Assembly (NCBI GenBank): GCA_904384225.1
Contig: CAJFJV010000022.1
Coordinates: 716 to 32,732 of the forward strand
Direction of reading: 5' to 3'
Length of the DNA: 32,017 nt
DNA from: an uncultured Oscillospiraceae bacterium
GTDB lineage: Bacteria; Bacillota; Clostridia; Oscillospirales; Ruminococcaceae
The stretch's first letter is position 1; each line of letters starts with the position of its first letter. Positions 1-8,315 of the stretch are shown one piece after another. The position numbers and the translations under genes are program-made. Below the pieces are notes generated by a model that saw nothing but the letters and a program-made list of their open reading frames with translations, searched no databases and was not told where the DNA came from.

Positions 1-234
1 CTCTCCAAAGATAAGGTTACAGGGTGCAAAGCCCTATTCATTGGTGCTTGAAAGAGCGTCCGGCACACATATATATTCAGTCCAGCAAGAGCTGAGCCTG
101 CTCACCTCCACGTGCTCTGTAGTGTGCCTGCTTCCTCAAGTATATTCTAACAAATTACGACTTGCTGCGTTAGAGGCACTTTGTTTCATTCTCTTTGGTG
201 CCTTGCAGCGCAGCGGAAAGGAATGGTCATATGT
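1..234 (+). other. Leader region with two nested inverted-repeat structures
   Basis: I see no confident gene here. Two nested hairpins can be read directly. The first pairs 62-68 with 122-128 (GGCACAC/GTGTGCC) and encloses 88-92 with 114-118 and 93-97 with 100-104. The second pairs 164-169 with 209-214 (GCTGCG/CGCAGC) and encloses 174-179 with 198-203 (AGGCAC/GTGCCT). The second ends just before the GGAAAGGA ribosome site of the HTH gene, so it could be a structured 5' leader. One plus-strand frame is open from the window edge to a TGA at 236-238 that overlaps the HTH ATG as ATGA. Its composition does not look like a known protein, so I do not call it a gene. Confidence 0.35.
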
Positions 235-516
235 ATGAAAACTGAGAAGTATATTGGGATTATGATCAAGAGAGCGAGAAAGGAGCTTGGCTGGTCGCAA
301 GAGGAGCTTTCTGAGATCGTCAATCTTTCCCGTGCAACAATCTCAAATATAGAACGAGGTAATTGCCGGGCATGCGCTACAGTTATTGCAGAAATTTTTG
401 ACAGTTTAGATCTTGATATTCGCCTTCTCTCCGATCTGATTAAACATAAGCATGCAGTTGATCAAACCTATCTCGACACAAGAGAACGTATTATCAAAAG
501 GCATCTGTTAAAATAA
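235..516 (+). CDS. Small XRE-family helix-turn-helix DNA-binding protein
   Basis: A 93-residue protein that is almost entirely one XRE/Cro-type helix-turn-helix domain (about residues 8-62). The core LGWSQEELSEIVNLSRATIS is followed by NIERG, the usual recognition-helix pattern. There is no effector or membrane segment, so it is probably a cytoplasmic DNA-binding regulator acting as a dimer. The C-terminal 30 residues are charged and of unknown role. I chose the ATG at 235; ATG 223 and TTG 181 are in frame, but the purine-rich GGAAAGGA at 215-222 fits 235 better, although the spacing is long. It lies alone between a structured leader and a terminator, convergent to ispH. An antitoxin (HipB-like) or a small phage-type repressor are alternatives; no toxin partner is visible downstream. 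Confidence 0.8.
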   Translation: MKTEKYIGIMIKRARKELGWSQEELSEIVNLSRATISNIERGNCRACATVIAEIFDSLDLDIRLLSDLIKHKHAVDQTYLDTRERIIKRHLLK

Positions 517-553
517 TTCGGACAATACAAAGCGAATACTTTTCTGCAAATAA

Positions 554-579
554 AAACCGGATGCTCGCGCATCCGGTTT
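554..579. terminator. Bidirectional intrinsic terminator between HTH gene and ispH
   Basis: Perfect 11-bp stem AAACCGGATGC (554-564) and GCATCCGGTTT (569-579) with a TCGC loop. It is flanked by A-rich sequence on the left and T-rich sequence on the right, so it can end transcription from both converging genes. Confidence 0.85.
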
Positions 580-606
580 CTATTTGCTGTAATAGAACGA
601 GGCGAA

Positions 607-2589
607 TTATTCTGTAACAGAATCGTCCTCTTCTGCCGTTTCCGCTACATGCTCCCTTTTCTGCTCTTCTTCAGAAAGCAGGGCGCGCATAGACAAGCTG
701 ACACGCTTTTTCTCCGTATCAATAGCGATAATTTTTGCGTCGACTTCCTCGCCAAGCTTTAAAACGTCGGCAATCTTTTCTACATGCTGATTTGCAATTT
801 GAGAAATATGAATCAGGCCGTCAACACCTGGCAGAATTTCCGCAAACGCACCATATGTCGCAAAAGAAACGATCTTAACCTTGACAACGTCGCCGACAGA
901 ATATTTCGTCGTAAAAATGGTCCACGGATTGTCGCATTCTTTCTTATATCCAAGAGAAATACGTTTTTTCTCTCTATCGAAATCCTTAATGTATACTTCA
1001 ACCATATCGCCGACATTCACAATTTCAGACGGATGCTTAACCTTTGTCCATGCCAGCTCCGTAACATGGATCATACCGTCAATGCCGCCCAAATCTACAA
1101 AAGCGCCATAAGATGTAAGGGATTTTACCTCACCGGTATATACTTTCCCAATCTCGACCTCTTCCCAGAATTTCTCCTGTTTTGCCTTCCGCTCAGCATT
1201 TAAGACGGCTCTGACAGAACCTTTTGCACGGTTTCTGTTTTCATTCACTTCAATAATCATGATCCGTACAGGCTTTTTCAACAGAGTACTTAAATCTTCT
1301 ACCCTTGTATTGGAGCAATGCGGAGCAGGAATGAAAATTTTCGTATTGCAAGTATACGCAAGAACGCCGCCGCGGACTACATCTGTTATCACGGCATCTA
1401 AAACTGTACCGTTTTCATATGCCTCTTTAATCTTTTCAAAGCCCTTTTGCGCATCACAGCGTTTTTTGCTAAGGGTAACAATCCCTTCCTGATCATTTAC
1501 CTTTACGACGCAAAGTTCAATTTCGTCCCCTTTTTTCACAAGATCCTCTACTTTGGCATTGGGATCATCTGTCAATTCCTCTACCGGAACGATACCGGCT
1601 TGTTTTGCGCCGATATCCACATGGACTTCATTGGGAGCAACGGATGTGACAACGCCCGTCACGCGCTTGCCGTTATAAATTTTTTCGCTTTCCAGCGACT
1701 GCTCCAGCAAGGTCGCAAAATCTTCGTTTTCCTCATTTCTTAAAATCTCACTCATCGTTTTAAGAACCTCCTTGATTATATGAGCCGGCGTTGACGCTCC
1801 GGCGGTGATACCAATTTTATCATAAGCGGATAAATCGATGTTCCTGAGTTCAGCGCTCGTTTCGATCAAAACCGTAGGACAAAAGCTTCCACAAAGCTGC
1901 TTAAGCTTCTGCGTGTTTGAACTGTGCCGTCCGCCGATCACAAACATCAGATCACTATGGGCAGCAAGCTCGGCTGCCTCGCTCTGACGTTCACTGGTCG
2001 CACAACATATTGTATCAAAAATTTCGATGTTTGTATAGTGTTTTCTCGCAACTTCAATGCAATCACGCCAAAAACTTGTGTGATATGTCGTCTGTGCTAC
2101 CAAAATGCAAGCAGGATTTTGGCTATTTTTAAGCGCTTCAAGAGAACATTGTAATTCCTCTGCATTTCGTACTACTATTCCGTTTTGACTTGCATGCCCC
2201 ATAATCCCGACAACTTCCGGATGATCCGGATCGCCAGCAATCAAAACTTTTTTCCCTTCCGCGACAGCTTTAGCCGCAATACGATGTATTTTTGCTACAA
2301 ACGGGCATGTTGCATCCGCATACGGAATACACAATTTTTTCAACTGGTCATATACATCTTGTCCGACACCATGGGAACGAATGACCACCGTTTCACCGGA
2401 TTCCGCTTCTTCCGGCACGTCGATTATGCGAACGCCACGTTTTTCCAACTCTTCAACCAACTGTGGATTGTGAATGATCGGCCCGAGTGTAGCCACCTGT
2501 TTTCCCTGATCCAGCAGTTCATAAACTAAATTTACCGCCCGATTTACCCCAAAGCAAAAACCGGCCGTTTTTGCGAGCGTTACGCTCAT
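607..2589 (-). CDS. ispH: Bifunctional IspH (HMBPP reductase) fused to ribosomal protein S1 domains
   Basis: A 660-residue fusion. Residues about 4-280 are 4-hydroxy-3-methylbut-2-enyl diphosphate reductase, the last step of the MEP pathway, which makes IPP and DMAPP using a [4Fe-4S] cluster. The three cluster cysteines are C12 (FCFGV), C95 (ATCPFV) and C194 (DTICCAT). Substrate-binding histidines fit GPIIHNP (H40), RSHGV (H73) and GHASQ (H131), and the SSNT motif is present. Residues about 305-375, 393-463, 481-548 and 562-634 are four S1 RNA-binding repeats, ending in an acidic tail. This fusion is known in Clostridia; the S1 part probably binds mRNA or the ribosome. The start overlaps the plsC stop by 4 nt (ATGA), suggesting coupled translation. 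It is the last gene of the run from the RpiR regulator and ends before the terminator at 554-579. Confidence 0.96.
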   Translation of the reverse strand: MSVTLAKTAGFCFGVNRAVNLVYELLDQGKQVATLGPIIHNPQLVEELEKRGVRIIDVPEEAESGETVVIRSHGVGQDVYDQLKKLCIPYADATCPFVAKIHRIAAKAVAEGKKVLIAGDPDHPEVVGIMGHASQNGIVVRNAEELQCSLEALKNSQNPACILVAQTTYHTSFWRDCIEVARKHYTNIEIFDTICCATSERQSEAAELAAHSDLMFVIGGRHSSNTQKLKQLCGSFCPTVLIETSAELRNIDLSAYDKIGITAGASTPAHIIKEVLKTMSEILRNEENEDFATLLEQSLESEKIYNGKRVTGVVTSVAPNEVHVDIGAKQAGIVPVEELTDDPNAKVEDLVKKGDEIELCVVKVNDQEGIVTLSKKRCDAQKGFEKIKEAYENGTVLDAVITDVVRGGVLAYTCNTKIFIPAPHCSNTRVEDLSTLLKKPVRIMIIEVNENRNRAKGSVRAVLNAERKAKQEKFWEEVEIGKVYTGEVKSLTSYGAFVDLGGIDGMIHVTELAWTKVKHPSEIVNVGDMVEVYIKDFDREKKRISLGYKKECDNPWTIFTTKYSVGDVVKVKIVSFATYGAFAEILPGVDGLIHISQIANQHVEKIADVLKLGEEVDAKIIAIDTEKKRVSLSMRALLSEEEQKREHVAETAEEDDSVTE

Positions 2590-3185
2590 GGTACCTCGAC
2601 TCCCATCAATTCGGCAATCCCCTCGGCCAAAAGCTTATTTGCTGCACGCAGTTCCGACTTGCTCTGTTCCGTTAAATTTAAGATATGGTTTTTAATCGGC
2701 ACCCCAAATACCACTTTGACATGCCGTCTTAAAAAGCGGCGTTTCTCATATCGAATGCAGGTAGGAAGGACATCTGCGCCGGTTTTTGCCGCTATTACTA
2801 CCGCACCGGATTTCAAACGGTGCAATTTTCCATCCTTAAATCTTGTCCCCTCCGGAAAAATGCCAAGTACCCCGCCGTTCTTTACAATCCCGACTGCATG
2901 ATCAATAGCCGCCTGATCCCCTTTTCCCCGCGCAACGGGAAAGGCTCCAAGGGCTCGAATGATACTGTTAAACACTGGGATTCGAAACAGCTCTTCTTTC
3001 GCCATAAAATTTAGCGGCTTATGAAAAGCAAGCCCCAGCATAACCGGATCCATATCGCTTACATGATTGCTTGCCATAATATATCCCTGCTCCTGCGGAA
3101 GTTCGGCACGGTATTCCGTTTCCACCTTATAAAATGGCCAGAGAAGTACCCGAACAATTTTTTTTGCAGTGCTATAAAACGCCAT
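2586..3185 (-). CDS. plsC: 1-acyl-sn-glycerol-3-phosphate acyltransferase (PlsC family)
   Basis: A 199-residue membrane-associated acyltransferase that adds the second acyl chain to lysophosphatidic acid to form phosphatidic acid for phospholipid synthesis. The catalytic HX4D motif is NHVSDMD (H41, D46), and the glycerol-phosphate binding motif FPEGTR lies near residues 110-115. The N-terminal IVRVLLWPF segment is hydrophobic and fits a membrane anchor. The length is normal for the short PlsC forms. AGGAGGGG precedes the ATG. The gene sits between cmk (36 nt upstream) and ispH-S1 (4-nt overlap), a gene order common in Clostridia. The exact acyl donor (acyl-ACP or acyl-CoA) cannot be told from the sequence. 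Confidence 0.93.
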   Translation of the reverse strand: MAFYSTAKKIVRVLLWPFYKVETEYRAELPQEQGYIMASNHVSDMDPVMLGLAFHKPLNFMAKEELFRIPVFNSIIRALGAFPVARGKGDQAAIDHAVGIVKNGGVLGIFPEGTRFKDGKLHRLKSGAVVIAAKTGADVLPTCIRYEKRRFLRRHVKVVFGVPIKNHILNLTEQSKSELRAANKLLAEGIAELMGVEVP

Positions 3186-3221
3186 TTACGGCCCCTCCTT
3201 CAATTCACTTCCAAAGCCATT

Positions 3222-3905
3222 TTATTTTATACTTTTCTCTCCACACAAAGTCTTGCGAATCATTGAAACTACCTTTTCTACCGACTCTTCCAACGACAAC
3301 GCTGTAGTATCAAGCAAAACGGCATCTTCTGCGCATTTAAGCGGCGCAATTGCACGATGCGAATCATTATAATCGCGCGTTTCGATTTCTTTTATAAGCT
3401 CATTAAAATCGATATGCTCACCGCGTGCCGTATGTTCCGCAAGACGGCGCTTAGCGCGTGCTTCCACCGATGCGGTAAGAAAAATCTTCACTTGCGCCTT
3501 TGGTAAAACAACCGTGCCGATATCGCGTCCATCCATGATTACATTATTTTCCCTTGCAAAATCCCTTTGCATCTCAAGCAGAAATACACGTACAGCTGGA
3601 ATAGCGGATACGTTTGATGCATGCATTGCAGCCTGAGGCGTCCGGATTTCCGCTGAAACATCCTTTCCATTTAAAAACACATGCTGCTCTCCATCAATAA
3701 ATTTCAAATTGATTGATATTTGAGAGAGAAGCTTTTCAACTGCCGCCGCATCTTTTGTGTCTTCCAAACGCTGAGACATGTAAAGACCTATGGTACGGTA
3801 CAAAGCACCTGTATCTATATAGATAAAAGAGAGCGCCTGCGCTGCGCGGCGTGCAACCGTGCTTTTCCCCGCGCCGGAAGGGCCGTCAATTGCTACCGAG
3901 ATCAT
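3222..3905 (-). CDS. cmk: Cytidylate kinase
   Basis: A 227-residue (d)CMP kinase that uses ATP to phosphorylate CMP and dCMP for RNA, DNA and CDP-lipid precursor supply. The P-loop GPSGAGKST lies at residues 8-16, followed by the YIDTGALYR CMP-binding motif near residue 30 and the MDGRDIGTVVLP motif typical of bacterial Cmk near residues 124-135. The C-terminal LID region with arginines (RDYNDSHR) is present. The length matches the family. GAAAGGAG precedes the ATG. It follows the flavoprotein gene by 24 nt and precedes plsC by 36 nt, so it is very likely co-transcribed with both. Confidence 0.96.
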   Translation of the reverse strand: MISVAIDGPSGAGKSTVARRAAQALSFIYIDTGALYRTIGLYMSQRLEDTKDAAAVEKLLSQISINLKFIDGEQHVFLNGKDVSAEIRTPQAAMHASNVSAIPAVRVFLLEMQRDFARENNVIMDGRDIGTVVLPKAQVKIFLTASVEARAKRRLAEHTARGEHIDFNELIKEIETRDYNDSHRAIAPLKCAEDAVLLDTTALSLEESVEKVVSMIRKTLCGEKSIK

Positions 3906-3929
3906 ATGTTTCTCCTTTCATTATTGCAG

Positions 3930-5156
3930 TCAGCAGGAAATTCCCGCCGCATAGCCTGTTGAAAAAGCAATTTGCAGATTAAATCCGCCCGTATATCCGT
4001 CGACGTCTAAAACTTCACCTGCAAAATAAAGTCCAGAACATAGCTTTGATTCCATTGTACGTGGATTTATTTCGTTGCAAGCTACACCGCCTGCTGTAAT
4101 AATAGCCTCTTCTACTGGCCGGAATCCGTCAACCGGGATTCGAAAGCACCGAATCTGTTCAAACAAAGCCCTGCGCTGTTCTTTTGTAATATTGTTTACT
4201 TTTGTAAAAGCCGGTATACGGGAACGATACACAATAATCGGAATCATTTTTTTCGGCAAAAGGTCTAATAGCGCATTGATAAAATCACGGTTTGCATATT
4301 TTGCGAAATCCCGCAGAATACGTGCGTCCAACTGTTTATCATCAAGTCCCGGCTTTAAATTGATCCGGATTTCGTAGCGTCCCGGCTCAAATATCCGGAT
4401 ATGGGAAGAAGCGCTCAGAATCAGCGGACCTGACATACCGTAATGGGTAAACAGCATTTCGCCGAGATCTTGGAACAAAACCTTACCTGTGCTTTTATCC
4501 CAAAGTGCAGCCTTCACATTGCGCAAAGAAAGCCCCTGCATATCCCGGCAATCCTCCGAAAAGGAAACAAGAGGTACAAGCGAAGGCTTGATTTCTGCAA
4601 TTGTATGGCCAACCTGTTGTGCAAATCGGTATCCATCCCCTGTTGAACCAGTCAAAGGATAGGACATTCCGCCAGTCGCAACAATAACAGAATGCGAGAA
4701 AAGGCGTTCGCCATCTTTGCATAAAACCCCTTGCACCGAACCGTCTTCGCAAAGCAGGCTCTCCGCTTCCTTCTTGTAAAAAACCACTCCATTTTCCTTG
4801 CAGGCACGCAGCATAGCCTCTACAATATCCTGTGCACAATCACTTTTCGGAAATACACGGTTTCCACGTTCCGTCTTCAATAAAACTCCGCGCTCTTCAA
4901 ACCATTTCTTGGTATCCTGCGTTCCAAACGCACGGATCACACTATTTAAAAACTTCGGATTCGTCGGAATATTTTCTAAAAAAACAGTTTCATCGCAATC
5001 ATTTGTCACATTACAGCGGCCTTTTCCCGTTATGGCGAGCTTTCGGCCGCATCTGCCGTTTTTCTCAAGTAAAATCGTTTTTTTTCCATAGAGAGACGCC
5101 GTAGCCGCCGCCATCATCCCCGCCGGCCCTCCGCCGATCACAATTACATCCGTCAT
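3930..5156 (-). CDS. HI0933/BaiN-type FAD-dependent NAD(P) oxidoreductase
   Basis: A 408-residue flavoprotein of the HI0933 (aminoacetone oxidase-like, BaiN-like) family. The N-terminal dinucleotide-binding motif IVIGGGPAGMMAA is followed by LLEKN and by GRKLAITGKGRCNVTN, the family hallmark. The C-terminal part has GGVACNEINPRTMESK and FAGEVLDVDGYTGGFNLQ, which close the FAD site. The substrate is unknown for most members, so no reaction is assigned. I chose the ATG at 5156, which overlaps the RpiR stop as ATGA, rather than an upstream in-frame start at 5198 that would add 14 unconvincing residues. In Clostridia this gene is often found beside cmk, plsC and ispH, as here, which suggests a housekeeping role. 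Confidence 0.92.
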   Translation of the reverse strand: MTDVIVIGGGPAGMMAAATASLYGKKTILLEKNGRCGRKLAITGKGRCNVTNDCDETVFLENIPTNPKFLNSVIRAFGTQDTKKWFEERGVLLKTERGNRVFPKSDCAQDIVEAMLRACKENGVVFYKKEAESLLCEDGSVQGVLCKDGERLFSHSVIVATGGMSYPLTGSTGDGYRFAQQVGHTIAEIKPSLVPLVSFSEDCRDMQGLSLRNVKAALWDKSTGKVLFQDLGEMLFTHYGMSGPLILSASSHIRIFEPGRYEIRINLKPGLDDKQLDARILRDFAKYANRDFINALLDLLPKKMIPIIVYRSRIPAFTKVNNITKEQRRALFEQIRCFRIPVDGFRPVEEAIITAGGVACNEINPRTMESKLCSGLYFAGEVLDVDGYTGGFNLQIAFSTGYAAGISC

Positions 5157-6022
5157 GAGAGCTCTTCTGCTTTCTGATAGACGTCGTATTCGTCCCAAAT
5201 AGATTCGAGCCGGTCAAACGTGGCTTTGACATCTTCTTTTTTTCGAAGGCCGACTGCAACAGTCAATGCATTGATCAGACTGAGCGGTGCTACAAGAGAA
5301 TCGACGAACGACGCCATCTCGCTGCGCGCTTCCAGCAAATAATCCGCATGTTCCGCGGCCGGGGACGACGGGCTGTCTGTTATTGCGATAATCTTCGCAC
5401 CGTTCTTTGACGCATATGAAAGCGCTTTCGCACTTCTTTTGGAATAGCGTGGAAAGCTTATTCCAATAATGACGTCACTTGGCCCAATGCGCATAATTTG
5501 CTCGAACATCTCTGTTGAACTGGTGGTGTCAATCAAACGGACATTTTCAAAAATAATATTGAAGTACAAATTCATAAAACGCGCAAGAACCAACGCACTG
5601 CGCGCACCAATAATATAAATCGTGCGTGCGCCTATAATAGCGTCGACAGCTCCTTCAAAATCCGTACGCGAAATAACCTCCATCGTCCGACGGATTTTTT
5701 CTATGTCGGTATTCATTACTTTCGTTAAAAGATCCGCGCCGCTCAATTGCTCATCCGCCACATCTATACGCTGTACAGCAGTCAGTTTGCTCTTCATTGT
5801 TTCTTTCAACGCATCCTGTAGTTCAGGGTATCCATCAAATCCAAGCTCAAAAGCAAAACGGACCACCGTAGATTCACTTACATCAGCCGCCGCGCCAAGC
5901 TTTGACGCCGTCATATAAACCGCCTTGTCGTAATGCGCCAAAATATACGCAGCAATGCTTTTTTGACCCTTAGAAAAGCTATTCATACGACGTTCTATTT
6001 CCATTAAAATATTGACTGCCAT
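5153..6022 (-). CDS. MurR/RpiR-family transcriptional regulator
   Basis: A 289-residue regulator with an N-terminal RpiR helix-turn-helix (about residues 3-77; motif SKLGAAADVSESTVVRFAFELGF in two halves) and a C-terminal SIS phosphosugar-binding domain (about residues 110-250; IYIIGARSALVLA and SDVIIGISFPRYSKRS). Family members sense sugar phosphates or amino sugars and usually control carbohydrate genes. No sugar gene is adjacent here; it overlaps the flavoprotein gene by 4 nt and so heads the cmk-plsC-ispH run. AGGAGG lies 14 nt before the ATG, a long spacing, and a second weak AGGA lies just before it, so the start is less certain than the family. Its ligand and targets cannot be inferred. 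Confidence 0.92.
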   Translation of the reverse strand: MAVNILMEIERRMNSFSKGQKSIAAYILAHYDKAVYMTASKLGAAADVSESTVVRFAFELGFDGYPELQDALKETMKSKLTAVQRIDVADEQLSGADLLTKVMNTDIEKIRRTMEVISRTDFEGAVDAIIGARTIYIIGARSALVLARFMNLYFNIIFENVRLIDTTSSTEMFEQIMRIGPSDVIIGISFPRYSKRSAKALSYASKNGAKIIAITDSPSSPAAEHADYLLEARSEMASFVDSLVAPLSLINALTVAVGLRKKEDVKATFDRLESIWDEYDVYQKAEELS

Positions 6023-6143
6023 ATTCCTATTATAAACCTCCTGCTGGTTTTCCTAAAATTTCCGTCATACAGCTGTCGTATCTTATCCCATTATTCGATC
6101 CTTATCATCCACTGTACATGCCAACATTTTCAGCAAAACAAAC

Positions 6144-6173
6144 CCCTTGTGCTTTGTTTCATCTGCACAAGGG
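6144..6173 (-). terminator. Intrinsic terminator after the DivIVA-like gene
   Basis: Inverted repeat CCCTTGTGC (6144-6152) and GCACAAGGG (6165-6173). Reading the minus strand, it is followed by GTTTGTTTT, a U-rich tail. It separates the DivIVA-like gene from the RpiR gene, so the latter needs its own promoter, which I could not identify confidently. Confidence 0.8.
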
Positions 6174-6178
6174 AATTT

Positions 6179-7105
6179 TTAATAACGCCGTTCTGCCCTC
6201 GTTTTCTGATTCAACTCTGCAATTCTCTTTCGAAGTGCATCCGCTGTGTTTTTCCGGGCCTGCTCGGCCGCATGCTCATCCCCGACCTGCTCTCTCGACA
6301 GGGAGACTGCCTGCACGGCAAGTTTAATTTCATCCAAAGTGCGCAAAAGCTCGGATTTCTGCATTTCAAGGCTGATAAGCCCGTGTTCATAACGGTCTCG
6401 TTCCTGCTTTGCGGCGAGCTGCGCATTTTTTATCATTTCCGTCTGCTTTTCCTGCGCTTCATCCAATATATTCTGCGCCTCATTTAATTTTTGATCTGCC
6501 GCCGCAATCCGTTCTTCTACAGTTCGTTCTGCTTCATTCAGCATTTCACGTCCCTTTTGCGCGGCATCCGCCACCTGCCGATGCGCATCCTTCTGCGCAG
6601 CTTCCAATTCTTCCTGCGCATTTTGACGTAAAAGGAACTCTTCTTTTTGGGCGGAAGCTATCGTTTGCTGCGCTTCTTTTTCAGCAGCTATGCAAATTTG
6701 ATTGGCTTTGTCGTTAGCCTCAGCTATAATCTGTCCTGCACGGGCTTGTGCGTCGGCAAGGAGATCCCTCAACTTTTCCTCTGCCGCACGCGAAGCATCG
6801 GCAGCTTTTTTTTCAATTTCATCCGCACGGATTTGCGCCCGCCGATATGGCTCATACTCAGTTTTTATACTGTCATGCGCCGTGCGAAGTGTTTTATTCT
6901 CTTCCGATAATACCGTTATCTTCTGCGCTTGCTCCTCTGCAATGGCATTAAGCGCTGCAATCTGTGCGTCCTGCTCTTTGATTCTCTGCTCAAATTCTGT
7001 CTTCTCTCTGTTGTGTTCCTCCATCAGCGCGTCAATATAGGACAAGACTTCTTCTTTTTTAAAACCACCAATTGCAGCAGTTGAAAAAGTTTTCGCTGTC
7101 TCCAT
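6179..7105 (-). CDS. DivIVA-like coiled-coil protein
   Basis: A 308-residue protein. The N-terminus (IGGFKKEEVLSYIDALMEEH, residues about 10-30) resembles the DivIVA/GpsB lipid-binding start. Then comes a very long charged coiled coil (about residues 25-290) rich in Ala, Glu, Gln and Lys with heptad character, and a basic C-terminal tail. There are no membrane segments. DivIVA proteins bind curved membrane and organise division or pole proteins; a similar scaffold role is inferred here, not shown. I chose the ATG at 7105 because GGGAGG sits 8 nt upstream; the in-frame ATG at 7150 would add 15 residues without a ribosome site. It is a single-gene unit with its own promoter and terminator. Other coiled-coil families such as an ATP synthase b-like stalk are less likely, because a membrane anchor is missing. 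Confidence 0.75.
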   Translation of the reverse strand: METAKTFSTAAIGGFKKEEVLSYIDALMEEHNREKTEFEQRIKEQDAQIAALNAIAEEQAQKITVLSEENKTLRTAHDSIKTEYEPYRRAQIRADEIEKKAADASRAAEEKLRDLLADAQARAGQIIAEANDKANQICIAAEKEAQQTIASAQKEEFLLRQNAQEELEAAQKDAHRQVADAAQKGREMLNEAERTVEERIAAADQKLNEAQNILDEAQEKQTEMIKNAQLAAKQERDRYEHGLISLEMQKSELLRTLDEIKLAVQAVSLSREQVGDEHAAEQARKNTADALRKRIAELNQKTRAERRY

Positions 7106-7158
7106 CCGACATTCCTCCCGTCCTCGTCTTTTACAGGACTTGTACATCATATTCTTTT

Positions 7159-7187
7159 ATTATATCGGGTTTCAAATGGAAATGCAA
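7159..7187 (-). promoter_or_regulatory. SigA-type promoter of the DivIVA-like gene
   Basis: On the minus strand, TTGCAT (7187-7182), a 17-nt spacer and TATAAT (7164-7159), ending about 50 nt before the chosen start codon. Confidence 0.7.
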
Positions 7188-7266
7188 CCGCTAAAAACGG
7201 TATTTGCTTCTGTCCAATATGTATTGCAGCTCTACAAAACAACTTTTAAACTGTGAATATTATATC

Positions 7267-7295
7267 TTGACAAATCAGAATTTGTTAATTATAAT
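7267..7295 (+). promoter_or_regulatory. Consensus SigA promoter of tRNA-Pro
   Basis: TTGACA (7267-7272), a 17-nt spacer and TATAAT (7290-7295), a perfect consensus about 40 nt before the tRNA. Confidence 0.88.
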
Positions 7296-7338
7296 AAAAA
7301 CGTTCTCTGTTTGTGAGGGAAAATGAATTTAAAAAATT

Positions 7339-7415
7339 CGGGATGTAGCTCAGTTTGGTAGAGTGCTTGGTTTGGGACCAAGATGCCGCAGGTTCAAGTC
7401 CTGTCATCCCGACCA
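7339..7415 (+). tRNA. tRNA-Pro (anticodon UGG)
   Basis: A complete cloverleaf. The acceptor stem CGGGATG/CATCCCG pairs perfectly (7339-7345 with 7405-7411). The anticodon stem CTTGG/CCAAG holds loop TTTGGGA with anticodon TGG at 7373-7375. The T-arm is GCAGG TTCAAGT CCTGT. The discriminator A is followed by an encoded CCA (7413-7415). The D-stem is GCTC/GAGT with one G-U pair. It has its own promoter and terminator, so it is a single-gene transcript. UGG reads most or all proline codons. Confidence 0.97.
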
Positions 7416-7422
7416 AAAAGCT

Positions 7423-7470
7423 AAAAGGAAGTCAATTGCTGTAAAGTGGTTGACTTCCTTTTAACTTTTA
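7423..7470 (+). terminator. Intrinsic terminator after tRNA-Pro
   Basis: A 13-bp perfect stem, AAAAGGAAGTCAA (7423-7435) with TTGACTTCCTTTT (7450-7462), followed by AACTTTTA. It starts 8 nt after the tRNA CCA. Confidence 0.88.
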
Positions 7471-8188
7471 TAATTAAAATCATGTATAATCCCTTTTACT
7501 TAACAATGGAAAGAGCGGTTTTATAAAATAAAAACAGATCGGTTAGTTCTAAAGCTTTAGTCATTCCCGATTTAACCATCGTTCCTGCGTATGCCGGCGA
7601 TGAAGAAAATACAGCATATATGCTTTATGTGCCGTATTGCACAATCAAAAAACGCAGTAATTTCTAATGATATAACAAATAAACAGAAAAAGGAATCGTG
7701 ATAAAAGCTGCACTTGCAAAACTTTGCTTTATATATTTTCTGCTTTAAAAAATAGGTATGATTCTTGAGAATGATATAGTCATAAGAATGTATCCTAAAA
7801 CAAGGAATCCGCACGTTCATATATACATTTTTTATTCGTCGATCGCGTATTTTCGCCTAATGCGGTACTATGCCTATTCGAATCTTTCTTATAGAAAGGC
7901 AGACAATTCTTTTTATCCCGCCTTCCCATGCCGGACGCCTATATAGGCACCCGGTTTTTGATTTGTAAAGTATTACTATAACTATCCTGCCCAACAGAAA
8001 AGCGCAAAATCCGCCGCTGTTTTGAGTCTGTCCGCCGCCAATTTGAAAGCACTTATATTTGTCTTTTATGGTTATAAAACTGCAAATCTTAAAAGGAATT
8101 TGGCCATTTAATATCGTGAATGCAGTGCACAAGAAAAACGCTTTGTGAAAGAATTAACGGATTCGTCACAAGTTCTCGTCAGAACGAC
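7471..8188 (+). other. Gene-poor region with a possible decayed gene fragment
   Basis: About 0.7 kb without a supportable intact gene; the open frames on both strands lack ribosome sites and look random. A promoter-like TTAACT, 18-nt spacer, TATAAT (7461-7490) stands at its left edge. At about 7538-7666 a plus-strand frame without a start codon reads protein-like text containing VIPDLTIVPAYAGDEENTAY and then VPYCTIKKRSNF before a stop. It may be the C-terminal remnant of a lost gene, but I do not recognise the family. Confidence 0.3.
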
Positions 8189-8217
8189 TTGACTTCCCGC
8201 TTCCGAATTTCTATAAT
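8189..8217 (+). promoter_or_regulatory. SigA-type promoter of pckG
   Basis: TTGACT (8189-8194), a 17-nt spacer and TATAAT (8212-8217). This gives a leader of about 90 nt before the pckG start codon. I found no clear operator or CcpA-type cre site in the leader. Confidence 0.85.
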
Positions 8218-8315
8218 GGTAAATGAGGAAAGTCGCGAATGACTTTCGGCCGTTATTTTTCTTCGCAGGAAAAACGGCTACTATCCCTTTTATTATACGG
8301 AAGGAGAATATTGCG

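Noticed and set aside
41-238. Plus-strand frame open from the window edge, overlapping the HTH start as ATGA
   Set aside because: The overlap is suggestive, but the amino acid text (Cys- and Leu-rich) shows no family features and the same bases form nested hairpins, so a leader is likelier.
5157-5198. Longer N-terminus for the HI0933-type flavoprotein
   Set aside because: It would overlap the RpiR gene further and add residues before the FAD-binding motif; the ATGA overlap at 5153-5156 is the better start.
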